NCBI GenBank assembly: GCA_946479855.1
Contig: CAMLHL010000008.1
Location: 1-61,280 of the forward strand
Direction: 5' to 3'
DNA length: 61,280 bases
Source: an uncultured Pseudomonadota bacterium
Lineage (GTDB): Bacteria; Pseudomonadota; Gammaproteobacteria; Burkholderiales; Rhodocyclaceae
Position 1 is the first letter of the stretch. Every line of letters starts with the position of its first letter. The notes beneath the pieces were generated by a model. It ran no database searches, was not told the origin of the DNA, and saw nothing but the letters and a program-made list of their open reading frames with translations. Below, in pieces: positions 1-8,551 of this stretch. Both the position numbers and the translations under genes were made by a program.

Positions 1-2
1 CC

Positions 3-2957
3 CCGACGGGGATTTCCTCAGGGCTACGGTCAACCGGAAAAATAGCCCAAATTCCCGATGCCACCTACCGCCTGCAACTGAACCGCGACTTCACGCTGGC
101 CCAGGCAACGGACATCGTCCCCTATCTGGCCGGCCTCGGCATCAGCCACTGTTACCTGTCGCCCTGCCTGAAGGCGCGGCCGGGCAGCAGCCATGGCTAC
201 GACATCGTCGATTACCATGCCTTTAATCCGGAAATCGGCAGCGCCGAGGATTTCCGGCGTTTCGCCGGGGCCGTGCACCGCCATGGCATGGGGCTTATTC
301 TCGACATCGTGCCCAACCACATGGGGGTCATGGGGGCCGACAACCACTGGTGGCTGGATGTCCTGGAAAACGGCCCGGCCTCGGCCTACGCCGACTATTT
401 CGACATCGACTGGCAGCCGCTCAATCCGGAGCTGCAAGGCAAGGTCCTGCTGCCCATTCTCGGCGACCATTACGGCACTGTCCTCAATCGCGGCGAGCTG
501 AAACTGGCCTTCGCTGCCGGGCAGGGCGAATTCAGCCTGCACTACCAGCAGCATCGGCTGCCGATCGATCCGGCCGAATATCCCCGGCTGCTCGGCCTGC
601 CAAGCGAGCAAGCCGCCGCTGCGCTCGGCGCCGCCAATCAACACCTGCTGGAATTGCAGAGCCTGAGCACGGCGTTCAGCCATTTGCCGGCGCGGCACGA
701 ACTGGCGCCGGATAAAGTTGCCGAACGGCGGCGCGACAAGGAAGTGCACAAGCGCCAGCTAGCCGCGCTGTGTGCCGTCGTGCCGGAGGTTGCGCGGCAT
801 ATTGCCGACCGCGTCGGCGCGTTCAACCGCGGCGCCGACGACTCCTTCGACGCGCTGCATGCCCTGATCAAGGCGCAGGCTTACCGGCTGGCCTACTGGC
901 GGGTCGCCGCCGACGAAATCAACTACCGGCGCTTTTTCGACCAGAGCGATCTGGCGGCCTTGCGCATGGAGAATCCCGCCGTGTTCGCCGACTGCCATCG
1001 GCTGGTGCTGGCGCTGGTCGACGAAGGCCTGGTCGACGGCCTGTACGATCCGGCGCAGTATTTCCGCCGCCTGCAGGCCCGCCTGGGCGGCGGCGAAACG
1101 GGCGGGGCGGGGCGGCGCCGGCGGCGGCAGTTGCCGGTTTATCTGGTCGTCGAGAAAATCCTCGCCGAACACGAGCGGCTACCCGATGCCTGGCCTATCC
1201 ACGGCACCACCGGCTACGACTTCGCCAATCTGGTCAACGGGCTGTTCGTTGACGGCAAGGCGGAACCGCGCCTGAGCCGGATCTATGGAGAATTCACCGG
1301 CCGGACGACGGATTTCGAGGCGCTGGCGCACGACGCCAAGAAGGTGATCATCCGTTTCTCGCTGCAGGGCGAACTCAATGTGCTGGCCAACCAGCTGTCG
1401 CGGATCGCCGCCGCCAGCCGCCATACCTGCGACTTCACGCTGAACGGCTTGCGGGCGGCGCTGGCCGAGGTGGTGGCCTGTTTTCCGGTCTATCGCAGCT
1501 ATTTCGCGGCCGGCCAGCTCAGCCTCCAGGACCGCCGCTACATCGAGCGCGCCGTCGCCGTCGCCAAGCGACGCAGCCCGGCGGCCGACATCAGCGTTTT
1601 CGATTTCGTCCGCGCCGTGCTCTGCGGCGACATCGCGCTCGGCAAGAGCGAGACCTATCGGCAACAGGTGGCGAGCTTCGCGATGAAGTTCCAGCAATAC
1701 ACCGCGCCGGTGATGGCCAAGGGCCTCGAGGATACGGCCTTCTACCGCTACCACCGGCTGCTGTCGCTGAACGAGGTGGGCGGCAACCCGCGCCGTTTCG
1801 GCGTCACGCTGGCGGCTTTTCACGCCCGCAACCGGGCGCGGGTCGAACGCTGGCCGCACACGCTGCTCGCCGGCTCGACCCACGACAGCAAGCGCGCCGA
1901 CGATGTCCGGGCGCGCCTCGACGTGCTGTCGGAAATTCCCTCGGCCTGGAAGCTCTCGCTGAACCGCTGGCGGCGCCTGAACCGCAGCCACAAGCGCCTG
2001 ATCGACGGTGAGCCGGCGCCGTCGAGCAACGACGAGTATCTGCTGTACCAGACGCTGTTCGGCACCTGGCCGCTGACCGATCCCGACGCCGCCGGGCTGG
2101 CCGACTACCGGCAGCGCCTAGCGCGCTATCTGCTGAAGGCGGTGCGCGAGGCCAAGGAACACAGCAGCTGGATCAATATCAACGAGGACTACGAGGCGGC
2201 GCTCGGCGCCTTCGTCGAAGCCCTGCTGACCCCGGGCGACCACAACCTGTTCCTCGCCGATTTCACCCCGGCGGCCCGCCGCCTGGCCGGCTTCGGGTTG
2301 CTCAACGCGCTGGCGCAGACGCTGATCAAGCTGACCGCGCCAGGCGTCCCGGATCTCTATCAAGGCAGTGAATTATGGCAATTCAATCTGGTCGACCCTG
2401 ATAACCGGCGCCCGGTCGATTACGCCCTGCGTTGCCGGTGGCTGGCGGAGGTGCGGACGATGCAGACAAAGGTATGGAACCGTGGGCAAGCAGCCAACAA
2501 CTGGTCGCAGGACTTGAGCGACGCGCTGGCCGACGGCCGGCTCAAGCTCTACCTGACGTGGTGCGTCCTGCAACTGCGCCGCCGCTGGCCCGAGGTTTTC
2601 CGCGACGGCGACTATTTGCCGTTGGCGGCAGGCGGGCGCGATGCCGCTTACGTCTGCGCCTATGTTCGCCGCCTCGGCGAGCGGATGGCGATCACCGTGG
2701 CGCCCCGGCTCAGTCTCAAGCGCCAGGGCGGTCGCCTCGCCGAGGCGGCAGCGGCGGCATCATGGGGCGATACGCATATTGTTCTGCCGCCGACGCTGGC
2801 CGGGCGGGAATGGTCCAACGTCCTGACCGGCGAGCGCCTGCCGGCAGCTGATGCGGTGGAAAACCCCGGTCTGGCGGTCGACCGCCTGCTGGCGCATTTT
2901 CCGGTAGCGTTGCTGGCCCATGGGGCCGGGGCCATGGAGCAAGGTGAATCGCGATGA
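3..2957 (+). CDS. treY: Malto-oligosyltrehalose synthase TreY (5' end unresolved)
   Basis: Cytoplasmic GH13 enzyme that isomerises the reducing-end alpha-1,4 bond of malto-oligosaccharides to alpha,alpha-1,1, the first step of the TreY-TreZ trehalose route. The first recognisable residues are IPDATYRLQLNRDFT (from base 51), the usual TreY N-terminus. GH13 motifs follow: DIVPNHMG, TTGYDFANL, KGLEDTAFYRYHRL and STHDSKRADDVRARL. No ATG, GTG or TTG exists in frame between base 3 and the first conserved residues; the first in-frame ATG (273) would delete part of the barrel. The frame is open to the window edge and runs through a copy of the dispersed repeat (23-53). The start is therefore either outside the window or a rare ATT/ATA codon. 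The stop overlaps the next start as ATGA, so the two genes are probably co-translated. Family assignment is confident; the start is not. Confidence 0.9.
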   Translation, partial: PTGISSGLRSTGKIAQIPDATYRLQLNRDFTLAQATDIVPYLAGLGISHCYLSPCLKARPGSSHGYDIVDYHAFNPEIGSAEDFRRFAGAVHRHGMGLILDIVPNHMGVMGADNHWWLDVLENGPASAYADYFDIDWQPLNPELQGKVLLPILGDHYGTVLNRGELKLAFAAGQGEFSLHYQQHRLPIDPAEYPRLLGLPSEQAAAALGAANQHLLELQSLSTAFSHLPARHELAPDKVAERRRDKEVHKRQLAALCAVVPEVARHIADRVGAFNRGADDSFDALHALIKAQAYRLAYWRVAADEINYRRFFDQSDLAALRMENPAVFADCHRLVLALVDEGLVDGLYDPAQYFRRLQARLGGGETGGAGRRRRRQLPVYLVVEKILAEHERLPDAWPIHGTTGYDFANLVNGLFVDGKAEPRLSRIYGEFTGRTTDFEALAHDAKKVIIRFSLQGELNVLANQLSRIAAASRHTCDFTLNGLRAALAEVVACFPVYRSYFAAGQLSLQDRRYIERAVAVAKRRSPAADISVFDFVRAVLCGDIALGKSETYRQQVASFAMKFQQYTAPVMAKGLEDTAFYRYHRLLSLNEVGGNPRRFGVTLAAFHARNRARVERWPHTLLAGSTHDSKRADDVRARLDVLSEIPSAWKLSLNRWRRLNRSHKRLIDGEPAPSSNDEYLLYQTLFGTWPLTDPDAAGLADYRQRLARYLLKAVREAKEHSSWININEDYEAALGAFVEALLTPGDHNLFLADFTPAARRLAGFGLLNALAQTLIKLTAPGVPDLYQGSELWQFNLVDPDNRRPVDYALRCRWLAEVRTMQTKVWNRGQAANNWSQDLSDALADGRLKLYLTWCVLQLRRRWPEVFRDGDYLPLAAGGRDAAYVCAYVRRLGERMAITVAPRLSLKRQGGRLAEAAAAASWGDTHIVLPPTLAGREWSNVLTGERLPAADAVENPGLAVDRLLAHFPVALLAHGAGAMEQGESR
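23..55 (+). repeat. Dispersed repeat copy A
   Basis: Reads GCTACGGTCAACCGGAAA followed by AATAGCCCAAATTCC. It shares the GGTCAAC head and the CCAAATT tail with seven other loci in the window. It lies directly before the first conserved TreY residues and leaves the reading frame open. Confidence 0.6.
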
Positions 2958-4198
2958 ACAAGGCCGACGCTGCAAGGACTTTGGTGTCGTCGAGCGACGA
3001 CGCCGAACTGATCACCACCTGTGCCGAACGGGCGGTCGAGCTGATGCACCTCAATCTCGGCCCGCCCGGATTTTTTGCCGCAACGCCCGGCGCCGAGGCC
3101 AGGGAGCGCGGCTACGACCGGGTCTTCGGGCGCGATGCGGCGATCTGCGCCATCGCCGCCGCCCATTGTGGCGATGCCGAACTGATCGCCGGCGCCAAAC
3201 GCAGCCTGCTGACGCTGGGCGCCCATCAGGCCGCCAACGGGCAGATCCCGAAGTATGTCGATACGGCGAAGAACAGTGCCGATTTCTGGTATCTCGGCTG
3301 TATCGACGCGACCTTGTGGTGGCTGATCGCCATCGCCCATCTGGCCCACCGGACCCCCGGGCTGGAGCGGAGCTTGCGCAGCCAGATCGGCCGCGCCCTC
3401 GACTGGCTCACCTGCCAGGAGCACCAGCAGATTCACCTGTTGCAGCAAAACGAAGCCAGCGACTGGGCCGACATCATGCCGCGCTCCGGCTTCGTGTTGT
3501 ACAGCAATGCCCTCTGGTACTACGTCAAGGGGCTCTATCGGCTGCCGCACACGCGGCAGACTGCCGAGCACTTTAACGATCTGTTCCATCCGGCCGGGCG
3601 CCACCACCCGGACTACAAGCGGCTGCGCCTGCTCATCCATTACGCCCGCAACAAGCCGGTCGACCGCGACATGTACCTCAGTTTCGTCAACCTCGGTTAC
3701 TGGGGCGAGGAGGGCGACGTTTTCGGCAATCTGCTGGCGACGTTGTTCGGCCTGGCCGACGACCACCGCCGCCATTGCATTTTTGCCCGCATCGAGCGCA
3801 ACCAGCAGGGCGCCGCCTACCCGGTGCGCGTTACCTGCCAGCCGATCGGCCGAGGTGACCCCTGTTGGCGTACCTATATGAGCCGGCATCGCCAGAACCT
3901 CGAATACTGCTATCACAACGGCGGCATCTGGCCCTTCGTCGGCGGCTTCTGGGTGCTGGCCCTGGCTGCCGCCGGGCGAACCCCGCAGGCGACGCTCGAA
4001 CTGGCCGGCCTGGCGCGGGCCAATGGGGTCAACGACTGGCGGTTTACCGAATGGTTTCACGGCAAGACCGGCCAGCCGGAGGGGATGCCGGGACAGACCT
4101 GGAACGCCGCGATGTTCCTGCTCGCCCGTCACGGGCTGACGACTAGGGTGTTTCGCCGGATCTACGAAACCGCAGAAAGCGATGGGGCGGGGGCCTGA
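2954..4198 (+). CDS. Six-hairpin glycosidase, glycogen-debranching (GDE/amylo-1,6-glucosidase)-like
   Basis: A 414-residue soluble protein without signal peptide. Residues about 40-60 carry RGYDRVFGRDAAICAIAA, followed by GAHQAANGQIPKYVDT, DATLWWLIAIAHLA and a C-terminal WRTYMSRHRQNLEYCYHNGG segment. This is the style of (alpha/alpha)6 glycosidases related to the C-terminal domain of glycogen debranching enzymes and GH100/GH63-type hydrolases. It overlaps the treY stop (ATGA), so it is the second gene of a glucan/trehalose operon and probably acts on glycogen-derived oligosaccharides. Substrate and catalytic residues are not established here. A trehalose- or sucrose-type hydrolase of the same fold is the main alternative. 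Confidence 0.65.
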   Translation: MNKADAARTLVSSSDDAELITTCAERAVELMHLNLGPPGFFAATPGAEARERGYDRVFGRDAAICAIAAAHCGDAELIAGAKRSLLTLGAHQAANGQIPKYVDTAKNSADFWYLGCIDATLWWLIAIAHLAHRTPGLERSLRSQIGRALDWLTCQEHQQIHLLQQNEASDWADIMPRSGFVLYSNALWYYVKGLYRLPHTRQTAEHFNDLFHPAGRHHPDYKRLRLLIHYARNKPVDRDMYLSFVNLGYWGEEGDVFGNLLATLFGLADDHRRHCIFARIERNQQGAAYPVRVTCQPIGRGDPCWRTYMSRHRQNLEYCYHNGGIWPFVGGFWVLALAAAGRTPQATLELAGLARANGVNDWRFTEWFHGKTGQPEGMPGQTWNAAMFLLARHGLTTRVFRRIYETAESDGAGA

Positions 4199-4231
4199 GT
4201 GCAAAATACCGCGCTATGGGATCAACGTTTT

Positions 4232-4241
4232 CCCCCCCCCC
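4232..4241. repeat. Run of ten C in the intergenic region
   Basis: Ten consecutive C bases lie between the glycosidase stop and the VF530-like gene. The rest of the 192-base gap is AT-rich with no obvious hairpin. Homopolymers of this length can slip during replication or be mis-called. Confidence 0.7.
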
Positions 4242-4390
4242 TCACCTGGCCACCGAAAATTGTTGTCGAGAAGCGCATCAATGAAGCCTGCGAAAAATCA
4301 ATCCAATTCAATTGATTACGCAATATGTTGCGGCATTTATCCTGCGGCGACAGGTATAATGGATAATCTGCCACTTGCTTGAGAATTACC

Positions 4391-4867
4391 ATGGAAATTG
4401 AAATAAATTATAATAACAACCCTTTGCACGGCGTCGGTTTAAAAAAATTGATCACTGAAATAGTTGACCACTACGGCTTTGAAATTTTATTTGCCTATTT
4501 AAATATCAATTGTTTTAACAATAACCCGAGCATTGATTCCAGTGTGAAATTTCTTAAAAAGACAGATTGGGCGCGCGAGAAAGTCGAAGCATTCTATTTG
4601 TATCAATTCAAAAGCTTACCCCGGGCCTCTGCCGAGCAATTCGAATTGCCGCCCCGGGATCGTATTATTCCACCGGGTCAAATGCCCGGTGAGCCGGCTG
4701 AATTGAGTTTGGAAGATGCTGAGAGGCTGCGTGAAAAGCGGGCAAAGAAAGCAGCGCTGCGCAATCAAGATGAAGGCCAACGCGCCAATTCGGATAAGAG
4801 CAGGGCGAGTTATTCAAGGGCCCCAGTTAACCTTGATTCGGATCCTTGGGCGAAGTGGAGAAAATAA
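4391..4867 (+). CDS. VF530 family (DUF2132) putative DNA-binding protein
   Basis: 158 residues from the ATG at 4391; a TTG four codons upstream is also in frame, but [10 protein letters not shown] gives the family-like start. Residues about 8-70 match the VF530/DUF2132 fold: [19 protein letters not shown], then [19 protein letters not shown] and [19 protein letters not shown] charged, low-complexity tail follows ([28 protein letters not shown]). VF530 proteins are small, helical and thought to bind DNA; the role is unknown. The first 230 bases are clearly AT-richer than both neighbours. It stands alone, with no close partner on either side. Confidence 0.8.
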   Translation: MEIEINYNNNPLHGVGLKKLITEIVDHYGFEILFAYLNINCFNNNPSIDSSVKFLKKTDWAREKVEAFYLYQFKSLPRASAEQFELPPRDRIIPPGQMPGEPAELSLEDAERLREKRAKKAALRNQDEGQRANSDKSRASYSRAPVNLDSDPWAKWRK

Positions 4868-5033
4868 ATAGAGCCTCGAAATATTTTAAGATTGACCGCT
4901 TTCGGTAAAATCATTTGGCCACCCATGTCGCGCCTCTGGCGGCTTCCGGCCGGAATCGCCGATGTGCCTGATCGACCAAGAGGACATTCAAATGACTGTT
5001 CTCTTCAGGAGGTCGCCCATAATGCCCGTATTG

Positions 5034-5057
5034 CAGCTTGTTCAGAGAAACAAGCTG
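5034..5057 (-). terminator. Stem-loop downstream of the LysR gene
   Basis: Nine-base arms CAGCTTGTT and AACAAGCTG around a six-base loop, 10 bases beyond the LysR stop. No U-tract follows on the minus strand, so intrinsic terminator function is uncertain. Confidence 0.35.
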
Positions 5058-5066
5058 GGCCGGGCA

Positions 5067-5957
5067 TTACTCGCAAGCTGCCTGGGCCAGGTCGAGGAAA
5101 CCTTGCAGGTATGCCATTTCATCGTCGCCCCTGCGAAAGCCGGCATGAATACTTTTTTCAAGCCCAGGATCAGGTCCAAGGCGAACAGCGCGTAACGGCA
5201 GCTCGGCCCCTTCCTGCCGGAGAATCCAGTCCGGGATAACGCAGACACCGCGGCCATTGGCCACCAGTTGCAGCATCAGTTCGGTCGTTTCGACCGTCCG
5301 TAAGCAGCGCGGGCGACAGTGGGCAGGCAGGAGAAAGCGAGTGAAGATGTCTAGCCGGTCGGGTGTGACCGGAAATGTTATCAGCTCCTCTTCCGTTAGG
5401 TCCGCTGGGCTTGCGATGCCAGCGTATGCCAGTCGATGGCAATCGGGCACCGCCAAGACAAGCTCATAGTCGAAGGCCCGGATGAATTGGATTTCCGGCC
5501 GTTCGAGGGGGTCCGGGGTGATGAGCAGGTCGATTTCATTCGCGAGGAGTGCCCCAATGCCGTCAAAGCGGAATGCCGTCCTGACGTCGAAATCCACCTC
5601 TGGCCATGACTTCAGATAGGCAGAGGTAATCCGCATCAACCACTTCTGGCAGGGATAGCACTCCATCCCCACGCGTAGTGTGCCGCGCTGCCCGGCCGCA
5701 AAGTCTCCCAATATGCGTTCCGCCTCCTCCATCTGGGGCAACACCCGTTGCGCCAGTGCCAAGAGATAGCGGCCGGCCTGGGTCAAGCGGAGATTTCGCC
5801 CGTGCTTCTGCCAGACGTTCACCCCATGCAGCTCTTCGAATTTGCGGATCGAATGGCTCAGGGCCGACTGCGTCAAATTCAAGCGCGCTGCGGCGGCGGT
5901 CAGGCTGCCCAGGCGGTCTACTTCCAAAAGGATGGCTAGGTGATGTCTGTCCAACAT
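5067..5957 (-). CDS. LysR-family transcriptional regulator, MetR-like
   Basis: 296 residues, the normal LTTR length. The N-terminal winged HTH reads SLTAAAARLNLTQSALSHSI (residues about 17-36). The effector domain begins RVGMECYPCQKWLM, which parallels the RIAIECHSCIQWL segment of MetR, and the later ELITFPVTPDRLDIFTRF region also resembles MetR. MetR proteins activate methionine-synthesis genes with homocysteine as co-regulator, but no met gene is adjacent. The neighbour is a divergent MFS carrier starting at 6085, the classic LTTR arrangement, so control of that carrier is the simpler inference. A perfect inverted repeat lies just upstream of the start codon. Confidence 0.85.
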   Translation of the reverse strand: MLDRHHLAILLEVDRLGSLTAAAARLNLTQSALSHSIRKFEELHGVNVWQKHGRNLRLTQAGRYLLALAQRVLPQMEEAERILGDFAAGQRGTLRVGMECYPCQKWLMRITSAYLKSWPEVDFDVRTAFRFDGIGALLANEIDLLITPDPLERPEIQFIRAFDYELVLAVPDCHRLAYAGIASPADLTEEELITFPVTPDRLDIFTRFLLPAHCRPRCLRTVETTELMLQLVANGRGVCVIPDWILRQEGAELPLRAVRLGPDPGLEKSIHAGFRRGDDEMAYLQGFLDLAQAACE

Positions 5958-5959
5958 TC

Positions 5960-5974
5960 ATGATTTCCAATCAT
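5960..5974. promoter_or_regulatory. Inverted repeat in the LysR/MFS divergent region
   Basis: ATGATT-TCC-AATCAT has perfect six-base arms and abuts the LysR start codon. Partial echoes (TTCATGA, GATTCATGA) flank it. It is a plausible autoregulatory operator; this is inference from position and symmetry. Confidence 0.45.
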
Positions 5975-6084
5975 TGATTCATGAGTAAATACCATTTTAT
6001 TTCATGCATTACGAGCTATAACCTTGTGGCTTATCGTGAATCGCCGCCGCTATCGGCCCCCATCTCTTTTCCATTTCTGCTCGG

Positions 6085-7317
6085 ATGTCAAAAATCGACT
6101 CAACTGCCTTGCCTGACCAATCATTCCCCCCCCATGACACCCACGCGACGCGCAATGTCGTTCGGCTCACCATTGCGCAGGCGTTGGCCGGAGCGAACGC
6201 CGTCGTTGTCTATGCAACGGGTGCCATCGTTGGGAATACGCTTGCCCCTAACAAATCCTTGGCGACCCTGCCGATTTCCATCTTCGTCCTGGGGATGACG
6301 GCCTGTTCGCTACCGGCCGGTGCCATCGCTCAACGCTACGGTCGTCGAGTGGCATTCATGCTTGGCACCGGGTGCGGCGTACTCGTTGGGTTGCTTTCTG
6401 CATTGGCCCTGTTTCAGGGAGTATTCTGGCTTTTTTGCGTGGCGAGCTTCTTTGGCGGTGCCTATGCCGCGGTGGTGCTTTCCTTCCGTTTTGCCGCGGC
6501 CGATTGCGTTCCACCGGACAGGCGTTCGCAAGCGCTGTCCTTGGTGATGGCAGGCGGGGTATTGGCTGGCGTGATTGGGCCACAACTCGTCACCTACACC
6601 ATGCAGCTGTGGCCGCCGTATCTCTTTGCAGGCACTTTTATCGCGCAGGCAGGGGTCGCCGCCTTGTCGGCGATCGTCCTGTTTGGCGTTCGCCTGCCCA
6701 GACCGACTTTGGAAGAAGCAAAAGGGGGAAGGCCGCTCGGAGTCATCGCACGTCAGCCTCGATTCATTACGGCCGTCACCTGCGGCGTGGTGTCTTATCT
6801 GCTGATGAATTTCCTGATGACATCGGCGCCTCTCGCCATGAGGTTATGCGGTCTTTCCCAGGAGTCGGCCAATCTCGGCATCCAGTGGCACGTCATCGCG
6901 ATGTATGCCCCGAGTTTCTTCACCGGCCAACTCATTTCCCGTTTCGGCGCTCCGAAGGTGGTAAGCGCGGGTATGGCACTCACCGCACTGTCTGCCGCGG
7001 TGGGCCTGCTGGGGGTTGAAATCACCCATTTCTGGCTGACGCTCATCCTGCTTGGCGTGGGCTGGAACTTTGGATTCATCGGTGCGTCGGCCCTCGTGCT
7101 GGATTGCCATCGGGCTGAGGAAAAAACGCGAGTCCAATCATTGAACGATTTTATTGTTTTCGGGATGGTCGCCTTGGGGTCGCTGTTATCCGGCGGCGTG
7201 CTGACGACTTATGGATGGAACACTGTGCTTTGGGTGTCGTTTGTGCCGCTGGTACTTGCTGTTGCGGTTCTGGCGGTCGCCGCCTCAAGGCCCGTTCAGG
7301 CCGTCGACAGCCCATAA
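6085..7317 (+). CDS. Major facilitator superfamily transporter
   Basis: 410 residues, hydrophobic throughout, with about 12 predicted membrane segments. The loop after TM2 carries AQRYGRRVAFMLG, the MFS motif-A region (G-x3-D/R-R-x-G-R-R type), and the second half repeats the pattern around ISRFGAPKVVSAG. The family (sugar/drug/organic acid carrier) is clear but the substrate is not. It is transcribed divergently from the MetR-like regulator with about 127 bases between starts. The ribosome binding site before ATG 6085 is weak. Codons 14-17 contain an eight-C run (6126-6133), a possible slippage site near the N-terminus. The end of the gene is followed by about 80 bases before a convergent gene. 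Confidence 0.85.
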   Translation: MSKIDSTALPDQSFPPHDTHATRNVVRLTIAQALAGANAVVVYATGAIVGNTLAPNKSLATLPISIFVLGMTACSLPAGAIAQRYGRRVAFMLGTGCGVLVGLLSALALFQGVFWLFCVASFFGGAYAAVVLSFRFAAADCVPPDRRSQALSLVMAGGVLAGVIGPQLVTYTMQLWPPYLFAGTFIAQAGVAALSAIVLFGVRLPRPTLEEAKGGRPLGVIARQPRFITAVTCGVVSYLLMNFLMTSAPLAMRLCGLSQESANLGIQWHVIAMYAPSFFTGQLISRFGAPKVVSAGMALTALSAAVGLLGVEITHFWLTLILLGVGWNFGFIGASALVLDCHRAEEKTRVQSLNDFIVFGMVALGSLLSGGVLTTYGWNTVLWVSFVPLVLAVAVLAVAASRPVQAVDSP

Positions 7318-7399
7318 ACCATCTCAACGCCAATGAGGTTATTGGGGGGCCAGTTAATGCGATTCTCTACCTGAGCGGGGAGGAGGGGGGTATGCCCTC

Positions 7400-7945
7400 T
7401 CAATTGGCCGGCTCGATACGATCCCGGCGACAGAAAATCTTCCCTTTCTTGCCGTGATAGGCGATTTCCGAGCCGATCCGGGAAACGAAGATCGAATATC
7501 TGTCCGTCCGGTTAAGTCTTTGAAAGCTCCCGCCGGCCGGCACATTTGCCGATACGGCTTCCGCCAGTTCGACCGGCGACAGTGAGGAAACGGCGCCGAC
7601 GAAGTCATACCGGCTGCTGCCATCGCTGATGAAGACCTCGGTAAGCGGAACGCCGAGCAGCTGTGCGGAGGTTTTGAACCAGTAGGCACCATTCTCGATT
7701 TTGTAGGGATGCTGGCCCATGGCGTTGTAGAAATAACCGGGCGCCAGATCGTCCAGGCACAGAATGGCGTTGCCCAAGGTGGCCGGGAGCGGCGCCTCCT
7801 GGGAGCAGGCGCCAGCGGCCATGGCCAGCGCGATGATTGCGCACCAGGCCTTACGCCAGCGCCACCAACCGGCCTTGCCCTGGGCGGCAAAACTCTTGCC
7901 ATGCGGAGCGGGTTTGGCCTGGTTGGCAGCCGGCCGCTTACTCAC
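7400..7945 (-). CDS. Unknown membrane-anchored or exported protein
   Basis: 181 residues from the GTG at 7945, chosen because it overlaps the rlpA stop by eight bases (GTGAGTAA) and avoids a 110-base overlap. After a basic N-terminal stretch comes one hydrophobic segment (AWCAIIALAMAAGACS, about residues 32-48) ending in a lipobox-like AAGAC, then a soluble domain containing LDDLAPGYFYNAMGQHPYKI and two cysteines. It is not a family I recognise. Overlap with rlpA implies translational coupling and a periplasmic or envelope role. Confidence 0.6.
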   Translation of the reverse strand: MSKRPAANQAKPAPHGKSFAAQGKAGWWRWRKAWCAIIALAMAAGACSQEAPLPATLGNAILCLDDLAPGYFYNAMGQHPYKIENGAYWFKTSAQLLGVPLTEVFISDGSSRYDFVGAVSSLSPVELAEAVSANVPAGGSFQRLNRTDRYSIFVSRIGSEIAYHGKKGKIFCRRDRIEPAN

Positions 7946-8540
7946 GGCGATCACCCGCCGAGGGATGGTCCGCGGCCGCTTCCTTGGCGGCGGCGCCCGG
8001 CTTGATGCTGCCATCGGGTTGCGGAACAGCGATCGGCGCCACTTCAACCTTGCCGACGCCGTCCTTCCGGGCGATCCCGATCTTTTGGGCAGTCGACGGT
8101 GAAAGATCGATGATACGCCCCTTCACATAGGGGCCGCGATCCTCGATATTGACCAGGGCGCTCTGGCCGGTTTCGAGGTTTTTTACCCTGGCTTTGGTCC
8201 CCAGCGGCAGCGTCTTGCTGGCCGCATTGTTGCCATGCGGGTTCATTTGCCTGCCGTTCGCCATCTTTCGGCCGGCAAATTTTCTGGCGTAGAACGACGC
8301 CACGCCGACACGCTTGCGGCCCGAATGGTCGAGCTTGCGCGGCGCCGCCGGAGCAGCTATCGACTGCGAGGTAAGCGACGGTTTCGCCGGGGCATTGCCT
8401 GCGGCCAGACCGGTCTCGGGGAGCGACCCGGCCCCGGCAACGGTAAATGCCCAGACCGCCAACAACCCGGCAAACCGCTTTGCCCGGGCGATAATCCTGA
8501 CCCGTTCGGGGAAAAACACTTTCAGGCGGGCGCCGAGCAT
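7938..8540 (-). CDS. rlpA: RlpA-like septal-ring lipoprotein / lytic transglycosylase domain protein
   Basis: 200 residues from ATG 8540, which follows GAGGAG at good spacing and begins 11 bases after the cfa stop; longer readings would run into cfa. The N-terminus has a signal or anchor segment (FAGLLAVWAFTVAGAG). The double-psi beta-barrel domain (about residues 85-170) shows VGVASFYARKFAGRKMANG, LPLGTKARVKNLETG, VNIEDRGPYVKGRIIDLS and A-A-x-IG-type ending. RlpA cleaves or binds denuded glycan at division septa. No SPOR domain follows, so this is a short form. A lipobox cysteine is not evident. Confidence 0.85.
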   Translation of the reverse strand: MLGARLKVFFPERVRIIARAKRFAGLLAVWAFTVAGAGSLPETGLAAGNAPAKPSLTSQSIAAPAAPRKLDHSGRKRVGVASFYARKFAGRKMANGRQMNPHGNNAASKTLPLGTKARVKNLETGQSALVNIEDRGPYVKGRIIDLSPSTAQKIGIARKDGVGKVEVAPIAVPQPDGSIKPGAAAKEAAADHPSAGDRRE

Positions 8541-8551
8541 CGAAAAACTCC

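Noticed and set aside
2660..4204. A 514-codon minus-strand frame opposite treY and the glycosidase gene
   Set aside because: It is the antisense shadow of two well-supported genes in high-GC DNA, with no recognisable product.
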